From assembly GCA_028622995.1 (NCBI GenBank), contig JAJQJQ010000033.1, forward strand, positions 2,790,001 to 2,854,000: a DNA stretch of 64,000 bases. Direction: 5' to 3'. The position numbers and the translations under genes were made by a program. Shown piece after piece: positions 49,001 to 63,000 of the stretch. The stretch comes from Panagrolaimus kolymaensis (lineage: Eukaryota; Nematoda; Chromadorea; Rhabditida; Panagrolaimidae). Every line of letters begins with the position of its first letter. Positions within the stretch are counted from its first letter, which is position 1. Under the pieces are notes generated by a model. It worked only from the letters and a program-made list of their open reading frames with translations. It ran no database searches and had not been told where the DNA came from.

Positions 49001-52000
49001 AACGTGAATAGCCGATTATATGTATTATTTGTTGGCGCGATTATTATTTAGTCAAATAGTCAGTCACGGAAGAAGACTGGTGAAAAAGGGGGAAAATAAA
49101 AAATGAAACGATTAAAAGCTACAGGTGTTACGGAAATTGAGTCATATTTATTCTTTTGTAGACGCTTAATAAATTTCATTAAAACGCGGATGTTAAAAAA
49201 TTAAAATTAAATTAAAGTATTTTTTTTATAGGATCAGAAAGCAGTGCGGCTGCTTCATCGAATGCAGCACTTTGGCATAAGCTTTCCCTTAATTCTGAAC
49301 ATCAACACCAACATCATAATCCTCGAGAACTTCGAACTAAGGAAGGTAGATCGTGTAGTCCTGCAACGGGATCATTAAGAGGTTTTGCCGTTATAAATAA
49401 CGCTAACGCTGAAACCCTATCTCTTAATAATATTGGAACAAATAGTATGGAAAGACGTCCAACAAGTTCAGTGGATACATTTATGGTTGGTGCAACATCT
49501 CATGGTATTTTACCTTCATCATGTAAAGATGCTTCAAGATGGAGTTCAAGGTTCGCATTTTTATTTTTGTTCATTAGCAAAGAAAAACTTTTATCCATTT
49601 TGATTGACACCTTTTCGCCCGAGAGTGAATTAACCCAAAAGTGTAAAAATTTGTCAATTTTATTTATTTATCGCTGCCACCAAAAAGAATTCTTTTTTGT
49701 TTTTGAATGCTTTATTTCCCATTTTTCAAAAATCAATCGACTGCTATTATTCATCATCAAAATGAGAGATGAAAGAAAAAAAGAATTTTCTCATCAACGC
49801 TTTTTTCTGGAATTTTTTTTTGCATGCAAAATTGAAAAAAAAAACTTCATAGGATTTCAATCATTTTTTGACGCCCCTGTTATTTATTGTCCGCAAAAAA
49901 AAAATTAAAGCCATGCTAAATCTTCCAAGTGCAAATGCAACGTGATTGACACGTTTAGAAAAAATAGATATCTTGCCTCAATGTCATCAGCAAAAAATAA
50001 AACTGATCAAAAAATAGACCCAACTGATTTGCAAAAAAAAATATTGAGGGATAATTCCAGTTTATGTGGTGATAGAGACTCTAGTAACAACAAAAAAACT
50101 TTTACTTGTTTCAATTTTTCTTCTTCTGTTTTGGTACTCTCTCGCTTTCTCTTTTTGGATTTTTTGATTTCTTGCGCAAATTTTGGTTTTTTTTTTGTTT
50201 TTTTTTTGTAGCATCAACGATTTAGAAGCTAGCTTCGAATGAAATAAAAAACTGATTGAAAAAAAACCACCACCAGTGGCGATGATGATGCGTTATTCGC
50301 TGCTACTGCTAGTGATTGATTATTGAAGAGAGAAAGAGTCTTCCATTTTTGACTCGGTTAGGCCAAAAATCAAGAGAAAATAGCAAAAGACCATAGGAGA
50401 ACGTTTTACACCACAACCACAAAAAAGACAAAAGACAGGTGGCTTTTCAGCTGGTTATTTTTTTCTTCTTCTCCAAGTGGAGTGTCTATGAGATAGATAG
50501 ATATGCGATATTCTGAAACCATCATCATCTAAATATGCGCGTAAACTTAAAAAAAACGGGGCAAATAAAAAAACAAACAAAAAATCTTTTTACCAAAATG
50601 CTGAAGATTTAAACAATATTTTATATCGAATAAGAACTCTTTACTTTCATGGCAAATAAATAATGCTTAATTTTGTTTTTAAAATCGCGGATTTGAGAAC
50701 TTTTCTAAACATATGTATTTTTATTAAAGCCATAATTATATTTTTCAGAGAAGATCTTCTCTCTATGCCATCATTTGCACCAGCGTTAACAGAACTAGAA
50801 CCATCCGTAGCATTTCCAAGTCAAATATTTGTTGCCCTTTATGATTTTCACGGAGTCGGCGATGACCAATTATCGTTACGAAAAGGGGATCAAGTCCGAG
50901 TACTTGGCCATAATAAAACTAAAGAATGGTGTGAAGCTCAATTAATTGCAACTAAACGAGGTCATGTACCTCAACGAGCCTCATTAATTGGATGGGTTCC
51001 AAGTCTTTATATTACTCCATTACATTCACTTGAAAAGCATTCATGGTATCATGGAAAAGTTTCAAGAAATGAAAGTGAAATTTTATTATCCAGTGGAATA
51101 AATGGTAGTTTTCTTGTGAGAGAATCTGAAACATCTATTGGTCAATTTTCTATTTCGGTTCGACACGATGGAAGAGTTTATCATTATAGAATTAATGTGG
51201 ATCATAATGATAAAGTGAGTATGATCTTTTATATTTTTAAAATTTTCAAAAATAAAATTAAAAAACTTTCTTGAAAAAAAGGTTAAAAACAAAGAAATTT
51301 TCCTCACTTTTTTCATATAGGTTTATACGTTCAATTTTTTAAATCAAAAATAAACTTTGTTTAACATCCAAATAAATATTTTTAATAATATTTTTATAGT
51401 TATTCATAACCCATGATTCCAAATTTAAATCTCTCGCTGAATTGGTTCATCATCATAGCACTTATGCGGATGGATTAATTTGTAATTTACTTTATCCTGC
51501 TCCAAAAAAGCAACGCCTTCCCGGAGTATTTTCTCTTTCCCCCACACAACCAGATGAATGGGAGATAGATCGTCATGAAATAGTAATGCAAAATAAACTT
51601 GGCGGTGGACAATATGGTGATGTATTTTCCGCATTTTGGAAAACCCATGATCGAACTGTCGCTGTTAAAACTTTGAAAGAAGAAGCTATGGCTTTGCCGG
51701 ATTTTCTCGCAGAAGCAGCTGTAATGAAAGATTTACATCATGAAAATTTAATTCAATTATTGGGTGTTTGCACTCGAGAAGCCCCATTTTATATTCTTAC
51801 TGAATATATGAGTAAAGGAAATCTTCTCGAATATTTGAGAAAAGCTGATCGAACTAAAGTTCCACCAAATACTCTCATGTTTATGGCGACTCAAATTGCT
51901 GCAGGAATGGCATTCCTTGAAACAAGAAATTTTATTCATCGAGGTTAGAAAGAATTTTTTTTGAGAATTTATTAAGAAAATCTTTTATATCGTTTCAGAT

Positions 52001-54947
52001 CTTGCTGCACGTAATATTCTTGTTGGAGAAAATCATACTGTAAAAGTGGCAGATTTTGGTTTGGCAAGGTTTATGCGAGATGATACTTACACGGCTCATG
52101 CTGGAGCTAAATTCCCAATAAAATGGACTTCTCCAGAAGGTCTAGCTTATAATACTTTTTCAACAAAGGTAAAAATTTAAGCATTATTGCATTCTAAAAT
52201 TCCCAAGCCCGTAGAGCGGTTTTTTTATAAAAGCATAACCAAAATTAAAAACCGTTTAAAAATGTTTATAATTTTAGTCTGATGTTTGGAGTTTTGGTAT
52301 ATTAATGTGGGAAATTTGTACATATGGTATGGCACCATATCCTGGTGTTGAACTTAATAGCGTTTATGGCCTTCTTGAGCGTGGCTTTCGAATGGATGCA
52401 CCTTCTGGATGTCCAGCTGCTGTTTATCGTTTAATGCTACAATGTTGGCATTGGTCACCAAGCAATCGACCAATGATGAAGGTTCGTCCTTTAAAAAAGA
52501 ATAACTTCTTTGAATCTTCCATTTTAGGAAATTCATGCAAACCTACAAACCCTTCTTCAATCGGGTGCAATAAATGAAGAAGTTGATCGACAATTGGAAA
52601 AAACTCGAACTCATTCATCATCAACCAATCGTCGATCACTTTCATCCAATAATGGAGCTTTGGCAAATGCCGCTGCAGCGGCCGCAGCTGAAAGACGAAG
52701 TGTTGGCTCTCCAAGAATTTCAACTTCGGCTCATCGAATTTTTGAGGAACATCAACAGCAGCGACGACATAGTGGAGGTCAACCACAAATTGAATTTCCT
52801 CCACCACCTCCACCTCGATCAAGTCGAAGCAATAATTTCAAGCAACCAAATAACAATGGCGATGGCGTTTCAAGTTTTCGATCTCCCACAGCACCAGAAT
52901 CTTCACCATCACCTCCACAAATTCAACGAAGTTATCGAAGGCGAAGTGATCATATTCAACCACCAGCTGTGCCTCCAGCTTCATTAAAACCTAAATTATT
53001 AAAACCCACGATCGAAGAGGATGAAGATAGCTCGGCTTCGTTAGTGGAAGCACATCTTCGAAAAGCCATAAATAAATTTGGTACAATGCCAAAAGGACAA
53101 AGAATTGAAGCTTTTTTGGATTCAATCGAAAAAAATTCTGCTCTTGCTGAACCATATTCAGATGATATGAGCCATCCTGGAAGTTCATCACCACCCACGG
53201 AAGCAGCAGATTTTGATGATGTAAGCTCAGCAAGTCAATTGAGATTAGCTCTTGCACAAAAAGAACTTCAACATGCAGTTAGTGATGATTCGCTTGATAC
53301 CATTCCCCTTCCATCTGCATCCGCTCCAAATAGTGCAAGGTTGTCACATGAAAAGGGTGAAGTTGTGAATGGAGATTATAAAAGAAATGAGCTCTTAGCT
53401 CAATTAAAACAAAGATTAAAGAAACCTGAGCCCCGTCCAGGCGAAACGGTATCAGCTTCACCAGCATCCATACGAAAAATATCTGTTCATGGAAGTGCTG
53501 AAAATATTGCACTAATTAAAAATACTCCGGCTGCAATAATAGGAAAACGTCCTGAACCAAAGCCAAGAAGAACGGATAATGAAGCACAAACGGAAAAAGA
53601 TAGGAAGAAAAGTTTAATTCGTTCAAATTCAAATGGCAAATCACCTGAACTTACTCCTACTGAATCTGAACAAGATAGTATTACAACAAGTGGGGAATCA
53701 GAACTTCAAGCTCGAATTCGTCAATTAAGACATGTTCAAACAACTTCAACAAGTTCAACAGAAAGTGACGAAGCTACTACTGCAGCTACCGTTGCAACAC
53801 CCACGGAAAGAAGAGTTTCATTGACTTCAAATGGAGGTGATTCGGAGGAATCACAAAGCAAGAATGGTATCGTGACTCTTCGACCAGTAAAAAATGGAAA
53901 AGAAAAACAACAGCCTCGACAACTTGTAACACAAAAAGTTGCTCCTTTACAACATCATCGACCATTTTCCATGCAAAATGGTAGCAATAATAATTCTCCT
54001 CCCGCTTCTCATAAATCTCAAGCATCTGTGGAAGATTCATGTCCAACAATTTCAATGCAAACCCTTGAAAGGCAGCGACATGAAATCCAAACTCGTCCAT
54101 ATTCAACCCTTCAACGACAAATACAACGACAAAAAACTGAAGATTTAACATTAAATTCAGAAGTTGCATCAACAAAACCACGAAAATTTCCACCAACAAT
54201 TTCAAATATTCCTTCCAGACCATCTCCGCCAACTTCATCTTCACCTGGAAGTGGAGAGGATGAAGAATCGGGAATGGCTCGAGCTCATTCACTTAAAGAT
54301 TTAACAATAAAATTTGAAAAACTTGGTCGTCAACCACCAAATGCAACCCATCGAACTTTGAGTGAAAAACGTTTTAGCTGTTTTGAGCCAGAAGGAAATG
54401 AAACAGAAGAATCACATCATTCAACTCCAGCAAATTTTGATGATGGTTTAACTCCTACCGTAAGCAAAGATCAACTTGGAAAACTTTACCGACAACTTGA
54501 AACGAGTATCACTGATTTACGAAATAAACGAAAACCGGTACTTTTGCGAAATCCCATCACTGCTGCTGCTGCATCGAATGGTTCAACCAATGATGGATCA
54601 AATGACAAATCCATAATAAAATTAAGCGATAATATGCAACGCTTTCATGATATTTGTAAAATTTATGCTGAAAATATTTCACCTCATAGTAAATTTCGTT
54701 ATCGGTAAGCTTTTCAGTATTAAATTCTAAGTCACCATTATACCATGACATAATAATATCTTTATTGATAAAATGTTGATTAAATAATTTTTAAATTTTT
54801 AGAGAACTTTTAAATCGAATTGAATCAAATGTAAAGCAATTGCGTAAATGTGCTGCAACACATTCAACGCATTCCGATTCAGAAACCAAAGCTTTGACCG
54901 ATGTTGAAACAACTTTACGCCATATTATGCAAGTTATTCATCGATAA
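43019..54947 (+). CDS. abl-1: ABL tyrosine kinase, long isoform
   Basis: Eight exons (43019-43088, 49232-49550, 50749-51214, 51400-51943, 51999-52168, 52278-52481, 52528-54704, 54803-54947) join in frame to 1364 residues. It starts MGHQISRNS, fitting an N-myristoylation signal (Gly2, Ser6), and SREDL precedes the SH3 region as in C. elegans ABL-1. SH3 ([21 protein letters not shown]) is near 155-215, SH2 ([10 protein letters not shown]...GSFLVRESE) near 230-320. The kinase has GGGQYGDV near 353, Lys in VAVKTLK near 375, HRDLAARN near 465, DFGLARF near 485 and the activation-loop Tyr in DDTYTAHAG. The ~750-residue tail is Pro/Ser-rich and keeps [31 protein letters not shown] and [15 protein letters not shown] short helical F-actin-binding-like end follows. 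It should act as a cytoplasmic/cortical tyrosine kinase controlling actin and cell death. Other 5' exons may exist in the 6.1-kb intron 1. Confidence 0.93.
43089..49231 (+). other. abl-1 intron 1 (6.1 kb)
   Basis: Bounded by G|GTTTGT at 43089 and TTTATAG at 49231, with phases that match. Very rich in T- and A-runs. No coding exon could be supported. It may contain alternative promoters or enhancers. Confidence 0.7.
49551..50748 (+). other. abl-1 intron 2 (1.2 kb)
   Basis: Donor GTTCGC, acceptor TTTTTCAG. No gene inside; open frames running from exon 2 and into exon 3 are read-through artefacts. Confidence 0.75.
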
Positions 54948-55396
54948 TAATTAATGATGACTGACAAAAGAAAGAAAAAGAAAACGGGTTTATCAAATAA
55001 GCAAAACAAATAAACGAAAACTACTGCCCTCCTTGTATTTGCTTAATGAAAGACAATTTTTTTGAATGATATGTTATATGTAAACAACGCAATACAGTAG
55101 TAATCTTCATATCCGCTTTAGTCATTTTATTTTTTTATGAACTCAATTAGATGGCGCCGCAATGAATGTGCCAGAGATTAAATTTTTTTACTGCTCAAAT
55201 TTGATTGTTATTTTAATTACTTATTTTTAACGGGATTGAGGGTTAAAATAAATAGGGAATAATATTGTCCAAATTTTAATACAACATACAAATAAAAGAT
55301 GTAATAATTTTATTAAAAATATAAGATAACAAGAAAAAACAAAAGGAATAATAATAAAAAAAGATGCAAAGAGTTAAAAAAAATTACTAATTAGTA
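54948..55396. other. Intergenic between convergent genes
   Basis: 3' ends of abl-1 (+) and the AT-hook gene (-). No gene seen. Confidence 0.5.
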
Positions 55397-56535
55397 TTAG
55401 ATCTTTTTGGCTTTCTTAGATGGCCTTTCATTTGTAGCATTCTTCTTTGGACGACCTCTCTTTCTTGGATTTTGAGTAATTGCTTCAAGCTTGAAAGGAT
55501 GAACACGAATAACAGACTGTTGAACTAATGACACATCAAATTCTGGAGCTTCATCAAACGAATTGCTGATTGTGTTCGAAGGTTCTTCCACGTTGTTATT
55601 ATCAAGAGCAACTTCCAATGTTGCAGCATTATTTCCTGGAACCATGACGAATTCTTCCAATTCAGCTACATGTTCAACTTGAGCCGAAGCGTCAGGAGCA
55701 ATAGGAAGTTGAAGTAATGCTCCACCATTTTCATGAACTTCATCAAAGTAACCATTGAGAAATGCTTCATCCACTTCTGGAGCTCCACCATAGATATCGA
55801 TGATTTGGTATTCTTCCATGTTGCTGGAAGCATTTTCAAATGACGCATCATAATTTACAGGACCCATGACGAATTGTTCTAGTTCAGCTTGAGTCAAATG
55901 ACGTGAGATATAAGGTTGTTGAAATAATGCTTCACCATTTTCCGGAGATCCAATAATGAAATTGTTGATTATTTGTGATGATTCTTCCATGTAAGCGTTA
56001 TCACGAACATCTTCCAATACAATAGTAGGACTTTCGGGAGGTACGACATCGACTTCCAATTCAGATTGAATAACCTAAAAAATAAAGAGTGAGATGATTC
56101 ATAAAATTTTGTCGAAAATCATGTCTAATCGATGGAATATGTACTCTTTGCATCCACTATTTCATATGTAAATGTTAAACTTACTTCTTGCATTTCATGT
56201 TGTTTTTTTGTAGTTCTTGACTGCTTACGCTTATTGACGACGGCTGATGGAGATACCGAAGAAGGCAAACGAGATGGTCGACTAACAGCAGGTTTAGATT
56301 GAGAAGTATGACGTCGAGTTGAAGCATTTCGATTGCCATTGACTTCTTCCTTTTGAACAGATGTTGTTGAAATTTGAGTTGATAATCTAGCCGATCGACG
56401 AAGAGCAGGTTTGTTCATTTCTTGAAAAGTATTTGAAGTTGAAGCATTTTCATCATTGACTTCTTCCTTTTGAGCAGATGTTGTTGAACTTTGAGTTGAT
56501 AATCTAACCGATCGACGAAGAGCAGGTTTATTCAT
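55397..56535 (-). CDS. AT-hook nuclear protein, otherwise unknown
   Basis: Two exons (56535-56185, 56074-55397) give 342 residues. The N-terminus has a tandem repeat: NKPALRRSVRLSTQ at residues ~2-15 recurs as NKPALRRSARLSTQ at ~41-54, each followed by a similar Ser/Thr-rich linker with QKEEVN. A basic Ser-rich stretch (SRPSRLPSSVSPS, NKRKQSRTTKK) follows. The second exon is strongly acidic (repeats of ...EEFVM.PGN and EAPE/GAPE). It ends in a classic AT-hook, PRKRGRPKKN, near residues 320-330 and a basic tail KKAKKI. AT-hooks bind the minor groove of AT-rich DNA, so a nuclear chromatin role is inferred. No enzymatic domain is present. Confidence 0.7.
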
Positions 56536-57022
56536 CTTTGAAGAATTACGTTGAGTTCAAGTGTATTTATTATTTGAAGTTCACAAGATTTATGTATCAA
56601 TAAAATTTAGAAGAAAGTTTGGATTGAGTAAAAAAATCCGACTGTAGCTTCTTTGCGAGATTCTACGCTTCGCATCTTTCACATGAGAAGTCGCGGGTTT
56701 TTAAATATGAAATTAATGTAATTTCAGATTTTTGGTTTATAAGCAAATGCGCAATAATTGAAACCCGTTTCATATTTTTTTTACAGTATTAACAAATAAA
56801 AGTTTTTATTTATTTCTCTTAATCAAGGCCAATTTCCCGATTATTTCTGGCAGTTGTTTTCTTTCAAAACAAGTTTTACTTTCAAACTTTTCACGTGCTT
56901 CGTCCGTCCTATTGATTGACTGGCTTATTTCCTTCCATTTTCTTTTTTCTCTTTCTTTTTGTTTGAGTTTGCAATTTTATAAGTTGCAAGTTGCTTAGAG
57001 TCTTTATTTTTTTTTTATAAAA
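56536..57022. other. Divergent intergenic region
   Basis: Lies between two divergent genes. AT-rich, no gene seen. Confidence 0.5.
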
Positions 57023-57896
57023 ATGTATTTGGGTTTATGGGATTGGCTTTCGCCACCTTCGAATAATCCAAATGAATGTTGTCAATGTTGGTCAGTAAAA
57101 TGCAAAGTATGTAAAGCTTAAAACAGTCTTAAACTTTTCAATTGCATTATTTTTCAGAGAGTTACTCTATTACTTATTTTATTTCCATTTACAATATTAT
57201 TGGGATTAATTTCATTAGCTCTTTGGACTCGATTTGGTTTTGCATTGCCTGTGGTTATAATTGGAATTGTTGTAATTCTTCAATTTTTAACTTTACTTAT
57301 AAGTGTTCCAGCATTTTTTGATGAAAAACAATTTAATTTTTTGTTGCCATCTCTTTGCGCTAATGCGATATCAGCTATTGTTTGGATATTACTCATGATT
57401 ATTTATATTGTTAAACTCATCGTCCATCATGTAAATGGAACCGGTGGTGAAATAAGAGATGTTTCAAAATCCATTTTCTTACCAGGCATACCACATACAG
57501 GTTTTGGAAATACAGCCCTTGAAGGATTAAATGAAAGTGAGCTTTTAAAAGATTTTCATAGTTTTAGCAAATATTTTAAACGTTAGTTAACACAATTGTC
57601 GAAATTTTGAGAAGTTTAAAATTCTTTGATAAAAATTTATTAAACCCAAGTTTTAAGATGAGAAGAATCTCCACTATCTTGGTCATGTTTGTTTCATGCT
57701 TCCCATTCAATTATTTCTTGCTTATTTACTTTATGGAATTTACCGAATCTTTAAAACTAGAAACACAGAAAATCAAAAAATGAGAAAACTTCGAAGTCGT
57801 CGACCTCCTCCACATAATATTGTTGTTCTTGAACAAAATGTTGATGAAGCTATTTATGGAGTTCGAGTTGAAAAGTTTAAGAAAGGACGACCATAA
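57023..57896 (+). CDS. Four-pass membrane protein, unknown
   Basis: Three exons (57023-57106, 57158-57581, 57658-57896) give 248 residues. A short N-terminus contains a cysteine pair region (NECCQCWSVKCK). Four membrane segments follow: VTLLLILFPFTILLGLISLAL, FALPVVIIGIVVILQFLTLLI, ANAISAIVWILLMIIYIVKLI and, after a ~60-residue loop, MLPIQLFLAYLLYGIYRIF. The C-terminal tail is basic (KMRKLRSRRPPP). The 76-bp intron between exons 2 and 3 joins K-H in phase and avoids the apparent stop after YFKR. The tetraspan layout resembles small worm membrane proteins, but I cannot assign a family. Confidence 0.65.
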
Positions 57897-58259
57897 TCTT
57901 AACAATAAAAATCAGTAAATATTAAGACATCCATGCATGGTCATAATCCTTAATAATAATATTAAGTTATAATTTTGTATTTTTTAACACGGGTTTTTAT
58001 TGTCAATGTTATTTGCGAAGTAATTATGTATCAAATTTTTATAAATCAATCCAACTTTAACACTTTTTATTTTTTTATCAAAATCATAAAATTTTTATTG
58101 CCATGAAGAAAGAAGAACTCTTTAAAATATTGATGCCTAATATTTTCCATTTATACAAACAAAGAAATTTGCATATTGTTTTCATTTTTTTTGTAGTTAC
58201 TTTTTTCCTTTCTCCATTCTTTGTTTTGTCCTTTTTTATCGAAAAAAGCATTAGCAATC

Positions 58260-59746
58260 ATGTCGTCTCGTCGTATTCTTTCAGTTATCCCAAAACCTTG
58301 GATTCAACGAAATTTTACTGATGGTGCACGTTCAAATCTTCCTCCGCGCCATGAATCTGAACATTCTCCACCTCCATTGACTCAACTCAGCCAAGATGAA
58401 ATGGCTTTCAAAGATACAGGTTTGTTTTTTCACTTTTTCTTTTGATTTTGCTTTTACATTTTCATTTTTTTAGTAAAGAAGTTTTCAAATGAAGTTGTTA
58501 AACCACTTGTTCGAAAAATGGATGATGCAGCAAAAATGGATAAAATTGTGATTGATGGATGTTTCGAAAATGGAGTAAGCATTTTTTGAATACCTCTAAA
58601 GTTTTATTTGTTGTTTATTTTTCAGTTTATGGGGCTTGAAGTACCAACCAAATATGATGGACCTGGTGCATCATTTTTCAATGTAGTTTTGGTTGTTGAA
58701 GAACTTGCTAAAGTTGATCCAAGCGTTTCAGTTTATTGTGATGTTCAAAATACTCTTGTTGCACCATTAATCATTCAATTAGGAACTGAAGAACAAAAGA
58801 AAAAATATCTCACTCGAGCTGTCAAGGATTGGGTTAGAATTGTCTCTTCATTTTCAATTTATTCCTTGTTTATTACAGATTGGTGCTTTCTGTTTATCCG
58901 AAGCAAGTAGTGGATCTGATGCATTTGCTCTCAAAACTGTTGCCAAACCTGATGGTGATGATTTTATCATTAATGGTTCAAAACTTTGGATTACCAATGC
59001 TGCAAGTGCTCATTTCTTCCTTGTTATGGCAAATGCTGATCCATCAAAAGGTTATCGAGGTATCACATGTTTCCTTGTTGATCGTGATGCTCCTGGTGTT
59101 AGTGTTGGAAAAACTGAAGATAAACTTGGAATTCGTGCTTCATCAACTTGTCCTGTTCATTTCGATAATGTTCGTGTACCTAAATCAGCAATTTTGGGTG
59201 AATATGGTAAAGGATACAAATATTCAATTGAATGTTTGAATGCTGGAAGAATTGGAATCGGTGCACAAATGCTTGGTCTTGCTCAAGGTTGCTTTGATAA
59301 TACCATACCATATTTACAAGAACGTAAACAATTTTCTTCAAGAATCATTGATTTTCAAGTATGTTTTTTGACATCATGTCTAAATGATCTCCTATCGTTA
59401 CTAAGAACTCCTATTATATTTATTTTTTTAGAGTGTTCAACATCAAATTTCAACAATCGCAACTGAAATTGAAGCTGCTCGTTTACTCGTTTACAATGCT
59501 GCTCGTTTGAAGGAAAGCAATTTACCATATATCAAACAAGCTGCAATGGCAAAATGGTATTCTTCTGTCGTCGCAACTAACGCAACAAGCAAATGTGTGG
59601 AATTACTTGGTGGTGTTGGATTTACAAAAGAATTCCCTGTTGAAAAATTCTATCGTGATTGCAAAATTGGAACTATTTATGAAGGAACATCAAACATTCA
59701 ACTCAACACTATTGCCAAACTTGTCGATGCTGAATATAAAAGCTAA
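58260..59746 (+). CDS. Mitochondrial acyl-CoA dehydrogenase, short/branched-chain type
   Basis: Five exons (58260-58419, 58474-58574, 58626-58832, 58879-59358, 59432-59746) give 420 residues, the normal family length. The N-terminus [19 protein letters not shown] is a likely mitochondrial presequence. FAD/substrate motifs include [58 protein letters not shown] and [34 protein letters not shown]. The Glu of YEGTSNIQ is the expected catalytic base of this branch. It oxidises short or branched acyl-CoA (valine/isoleucine catabolism, short fatty acids), passing electrons to ETF. Best compared with ACADSB and the worm acdh-1 group; the exact chain preference is not readable. Confidence 0.93.
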
Positions 59747-60097
59747 ATTTTGAACTTTGTATTTTTGATGTATTTTCTGTATTAGGATAACAAATAAAGA
59801 TATTTGATTAATATTATTTTGCTTTTAATTTGCATTGATTTTGTTTCAAATCAATTTCGGACAAATCATGACAGTTTCGTTGACTGCTTATGTAAAAATT
59901 GCGACAGCAAAAAAATTATGTTGCACAATGTCAGAGAATGTTTATTAATTTATTTATTTTAATGTGAAAAAAAAAGCAAACATTAATGAAAGAAGGAAAT
60001 GCTTGCATAGAATACACCGTACATAAAAAATACAAGTTGATAAATTTATAAACTATCAAAACTTTGAAATGTTTGCATAAACAACGCAAAATGTTTT
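59747..60097. other. Intergenic between convergent genes
   Basis: 3' ends of the dehydrogenase (+) and the next gene (-); AATAAA near 59,791. No gene seen. Confidence 0.5.
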
Positions 60098-63000
60098 TTA
60101 ATATTCATCTTCAAGCATGGCTGGATCAATCAAAAATGTTTCTTCATTTTCATTGATATAAAGCTCAAATCTTGGTAAATATTGTACAATAAATTTTCGC
60201 CAACTATAATCCCTCAATTGTCGAATATTTTCTGGATGACTTGGAAGACGTGCACGTTTAAGCAAGTTTTGTAAAACTTCTAATCCAACGCTGCCATAAT
60301 TATCTTCAACAATTTCACGAACTTTTTTACAAAATTGATCAATTATGTTCTTTAAAAAAATTCAATGATTAAATTATTTAAAAAAAGAAGAATAAAAATT
60401 CTTACTTCACTTCGATGAATTGCTTCTGAGCGTGGCCGTCTTCCTGGTGGAACAACACTTGCTGGTCGATATCCTAAAGCTGAAGGAGGATTGTTAGCTG
60501 GAATAGTTGACATTGGACGATGATTTATTGGTTGATGATAACTTTGTTGGGGATAATGATTAGGATAATCATGATTATAAGCTGGTGGCTGTGGTAGCGG
60601 TTGTGGACGTCGCTGATCAAAAGCTTGCAGGGGCATTGGGCGTCGTGGATCATGATAATATCTATTATCGCTTTGAGGAGATTGACGAGTAGGAATTTCT
60701 CGAAATGATGAACGCGATGGACCTGGATTTTCGTAACGTGGATCTGGGCGCCTTGAAGGTCCATCATGTGGATTTTCGTAACGGTGATCTGGATTCCCTG
60801 ATGGTGGTTGACGATTACTATGGCCGTATGAGCTATGAAATTCGCGCAATTCAGGTTCCTCTTCTTCTTCTCGGTAAAAAGGCGGAGGATTATTTATTGT
60901 TGGATCAGGGCCATTCCCATATTGCGTGTTTTCCCATGTAGGTTGTTGGTAATTATCGCTTGGTTGATATGGAGGAAGATCATGATGACTTCCATTAAAG
61001 CCTGGACGATTTGATGATGATTGATTAACTGGAGGTTGTTGTTGTGATTGAGGATAACGAGGAGTTGGCGAATGAACCTAAAAAAAGGAATTTAACAATT
61101 CTAAAACGTTCCATTTAAAAATAACTTACTACTGGAATCCTTCGTTCAATTGGATGATCAATTGTTCGTGCGATGGGTTGATTTGCAGCGGCATTATTAG
61201 ATTGACCAGCTTCATATGCTCGTTCATGGTGAAGTGGTCGTCGACGATTAACTGTTGATTCTGGTAGAGGCTCTTGACTTCTTCTACCATTATTATTATT
61301 CTGCGGATGTGCTATAGTTCTTGAATAACCTGGTGGACTGCCAAGTGGTTTAGAAAGAGCTGGTTGTTGTGAAGTAATTGTTGCTGTTTTAAGGTATACA
61401 GGCCGAATACTAAAGTTTCCATGTGATGGCGTGTTTTCAGCGTCAACTCGAGCAGTTGGTGCAAGCTGTGCATTAATGGGAGGGTCGATAACCTAAGAAA
61501 AAAAGGTTACCTTTTTAAACGTTAATTTTAAAATAATTTACTTTATGAGTTCTCAAACGTGAATTATCTGTTCCATTAGCTTTCATTCTATACAGATTAT
61601 TCAATGCTTTAGCTTCTTTAGTCATTTCTTGAGTATGCATGAATTTACCTCGAGTAAATTGAAATCCTCTACGTTTTGGTGGATCTTCTGGTTCGTTATT
61701 ATTGGAATGATTATTATTTTCAGATGGCAAAGATTCTTGATTGTTTTGGTTGTTTCCATTTAGTTCAGAAGCTTCTTGTTGTTGAACATCACTTGGTGAT
61801 GTGGGCTCAGATGGTGGCGGAGTTTCTTTTGATGGTTCGTCCTCATCATCCGTATATAAACCTTCTTCGTTAATGGGCTTGGATGCTGTTTCTGAAGGAG
61901 GAAACACGAGGTGAGGTTTTCGAGAAGTTGAAGCACCGGGTAAATCAAAGTCCATGTTAAGCTAAAATCATAAACATATTTTTCATATTTTTTCTAAAGC
62001 TGTGTTACTTACGGTACTACCATTAGAAGAAGCTAAATTATTATCTCCCGTGGCATTATTCTTTGAGATTTCGTTGTTAGTGATATTAGTCTCATTTAAT
62101 TCTTCTTCAAGTCCCATTTTGTATGTTTTATCCATATCATCTTTAATACAATTAAATTCAGTTTTAAATTCAGCAAAACTTTTTTTCATACGGTGTTGTT
62201 GTTTATTTTCAGCGGGTGGTGGAGGACGTTCACCATTTTTACGATCAAATGAAGTGGCACCATTCCGTTCAGAAAGTACGTTAGTACTTCCTTTTGAATT
62301 AACAGGAACACGATATGGTGCATTTTCGACTCGATCATCATCAGAATCAGAATCGCTGAAGCTTTTTCTTATTTCAGTTGGCCCAGGTTTAGCAAGAGAA
62401 AAATGTTTTGATGGTGGAGATTGTGATGGACTTAGTTGTTCTTCATTTCGATTGCTGTTTACAATTTTAAAAAGATTTGGAATTCGAAATTTATGGTTTA
62501 GTTTTTGGAATAATTCAATCCTCCCATTTTTTATATTTTCAATATTTGCTAATAATTCATCCATTGTTTTATTTGGGATTAAACGAAGAGAAGATTCTTG
62601 TTTGCCATTATTGGAATAAGAAAATTCAAGATCTTCAAATACAATTTCATAAACATGCTTTTTATTTATATTTGGGAACCACTCTTTTCGAAACTAAAAA
62701 ACGAAAGCAACTTTAACGCTAGTAAATATTAAAAGCTTAATACCGCTGTCCATCCTTTTCCATTATTCTTCTTCGATAATTTATCTTCCAAATAATTAAA
62801 TGTTACATATCCCTCCCTACTGATGAGTCTATCACTTTCACAGTCATTTACAAGTTTGATGAGTTGAGTTCGTCCATGTAAAAATATATCTTGATTATGC
62901 TTTTCGAAATAAGATGTATCGGCAAATGAAATTTTTTCGTGAAGTTCTTCAATCTTTTTACTAAAAGGCAACGAACTGCTCAAAATTAAAATTTAAAAAA

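Noticed and set aside
50663..50748. Open frame [11 protein letters not shown]... continuing into the abl-1 SH3 exon
   Set aside because: It is intron read-through; a good TTTTTCAG acceptor at 50748 and the conserved SREDL junction with exon 2 define the exon.
52574..54292. Alternative-frame ORFs overlapping the abl-1 tail on both strands
   Set aside because: Shadows of the long abl-1 exon 7 reading frame, whose composition and conserved motifs identify the real frame.
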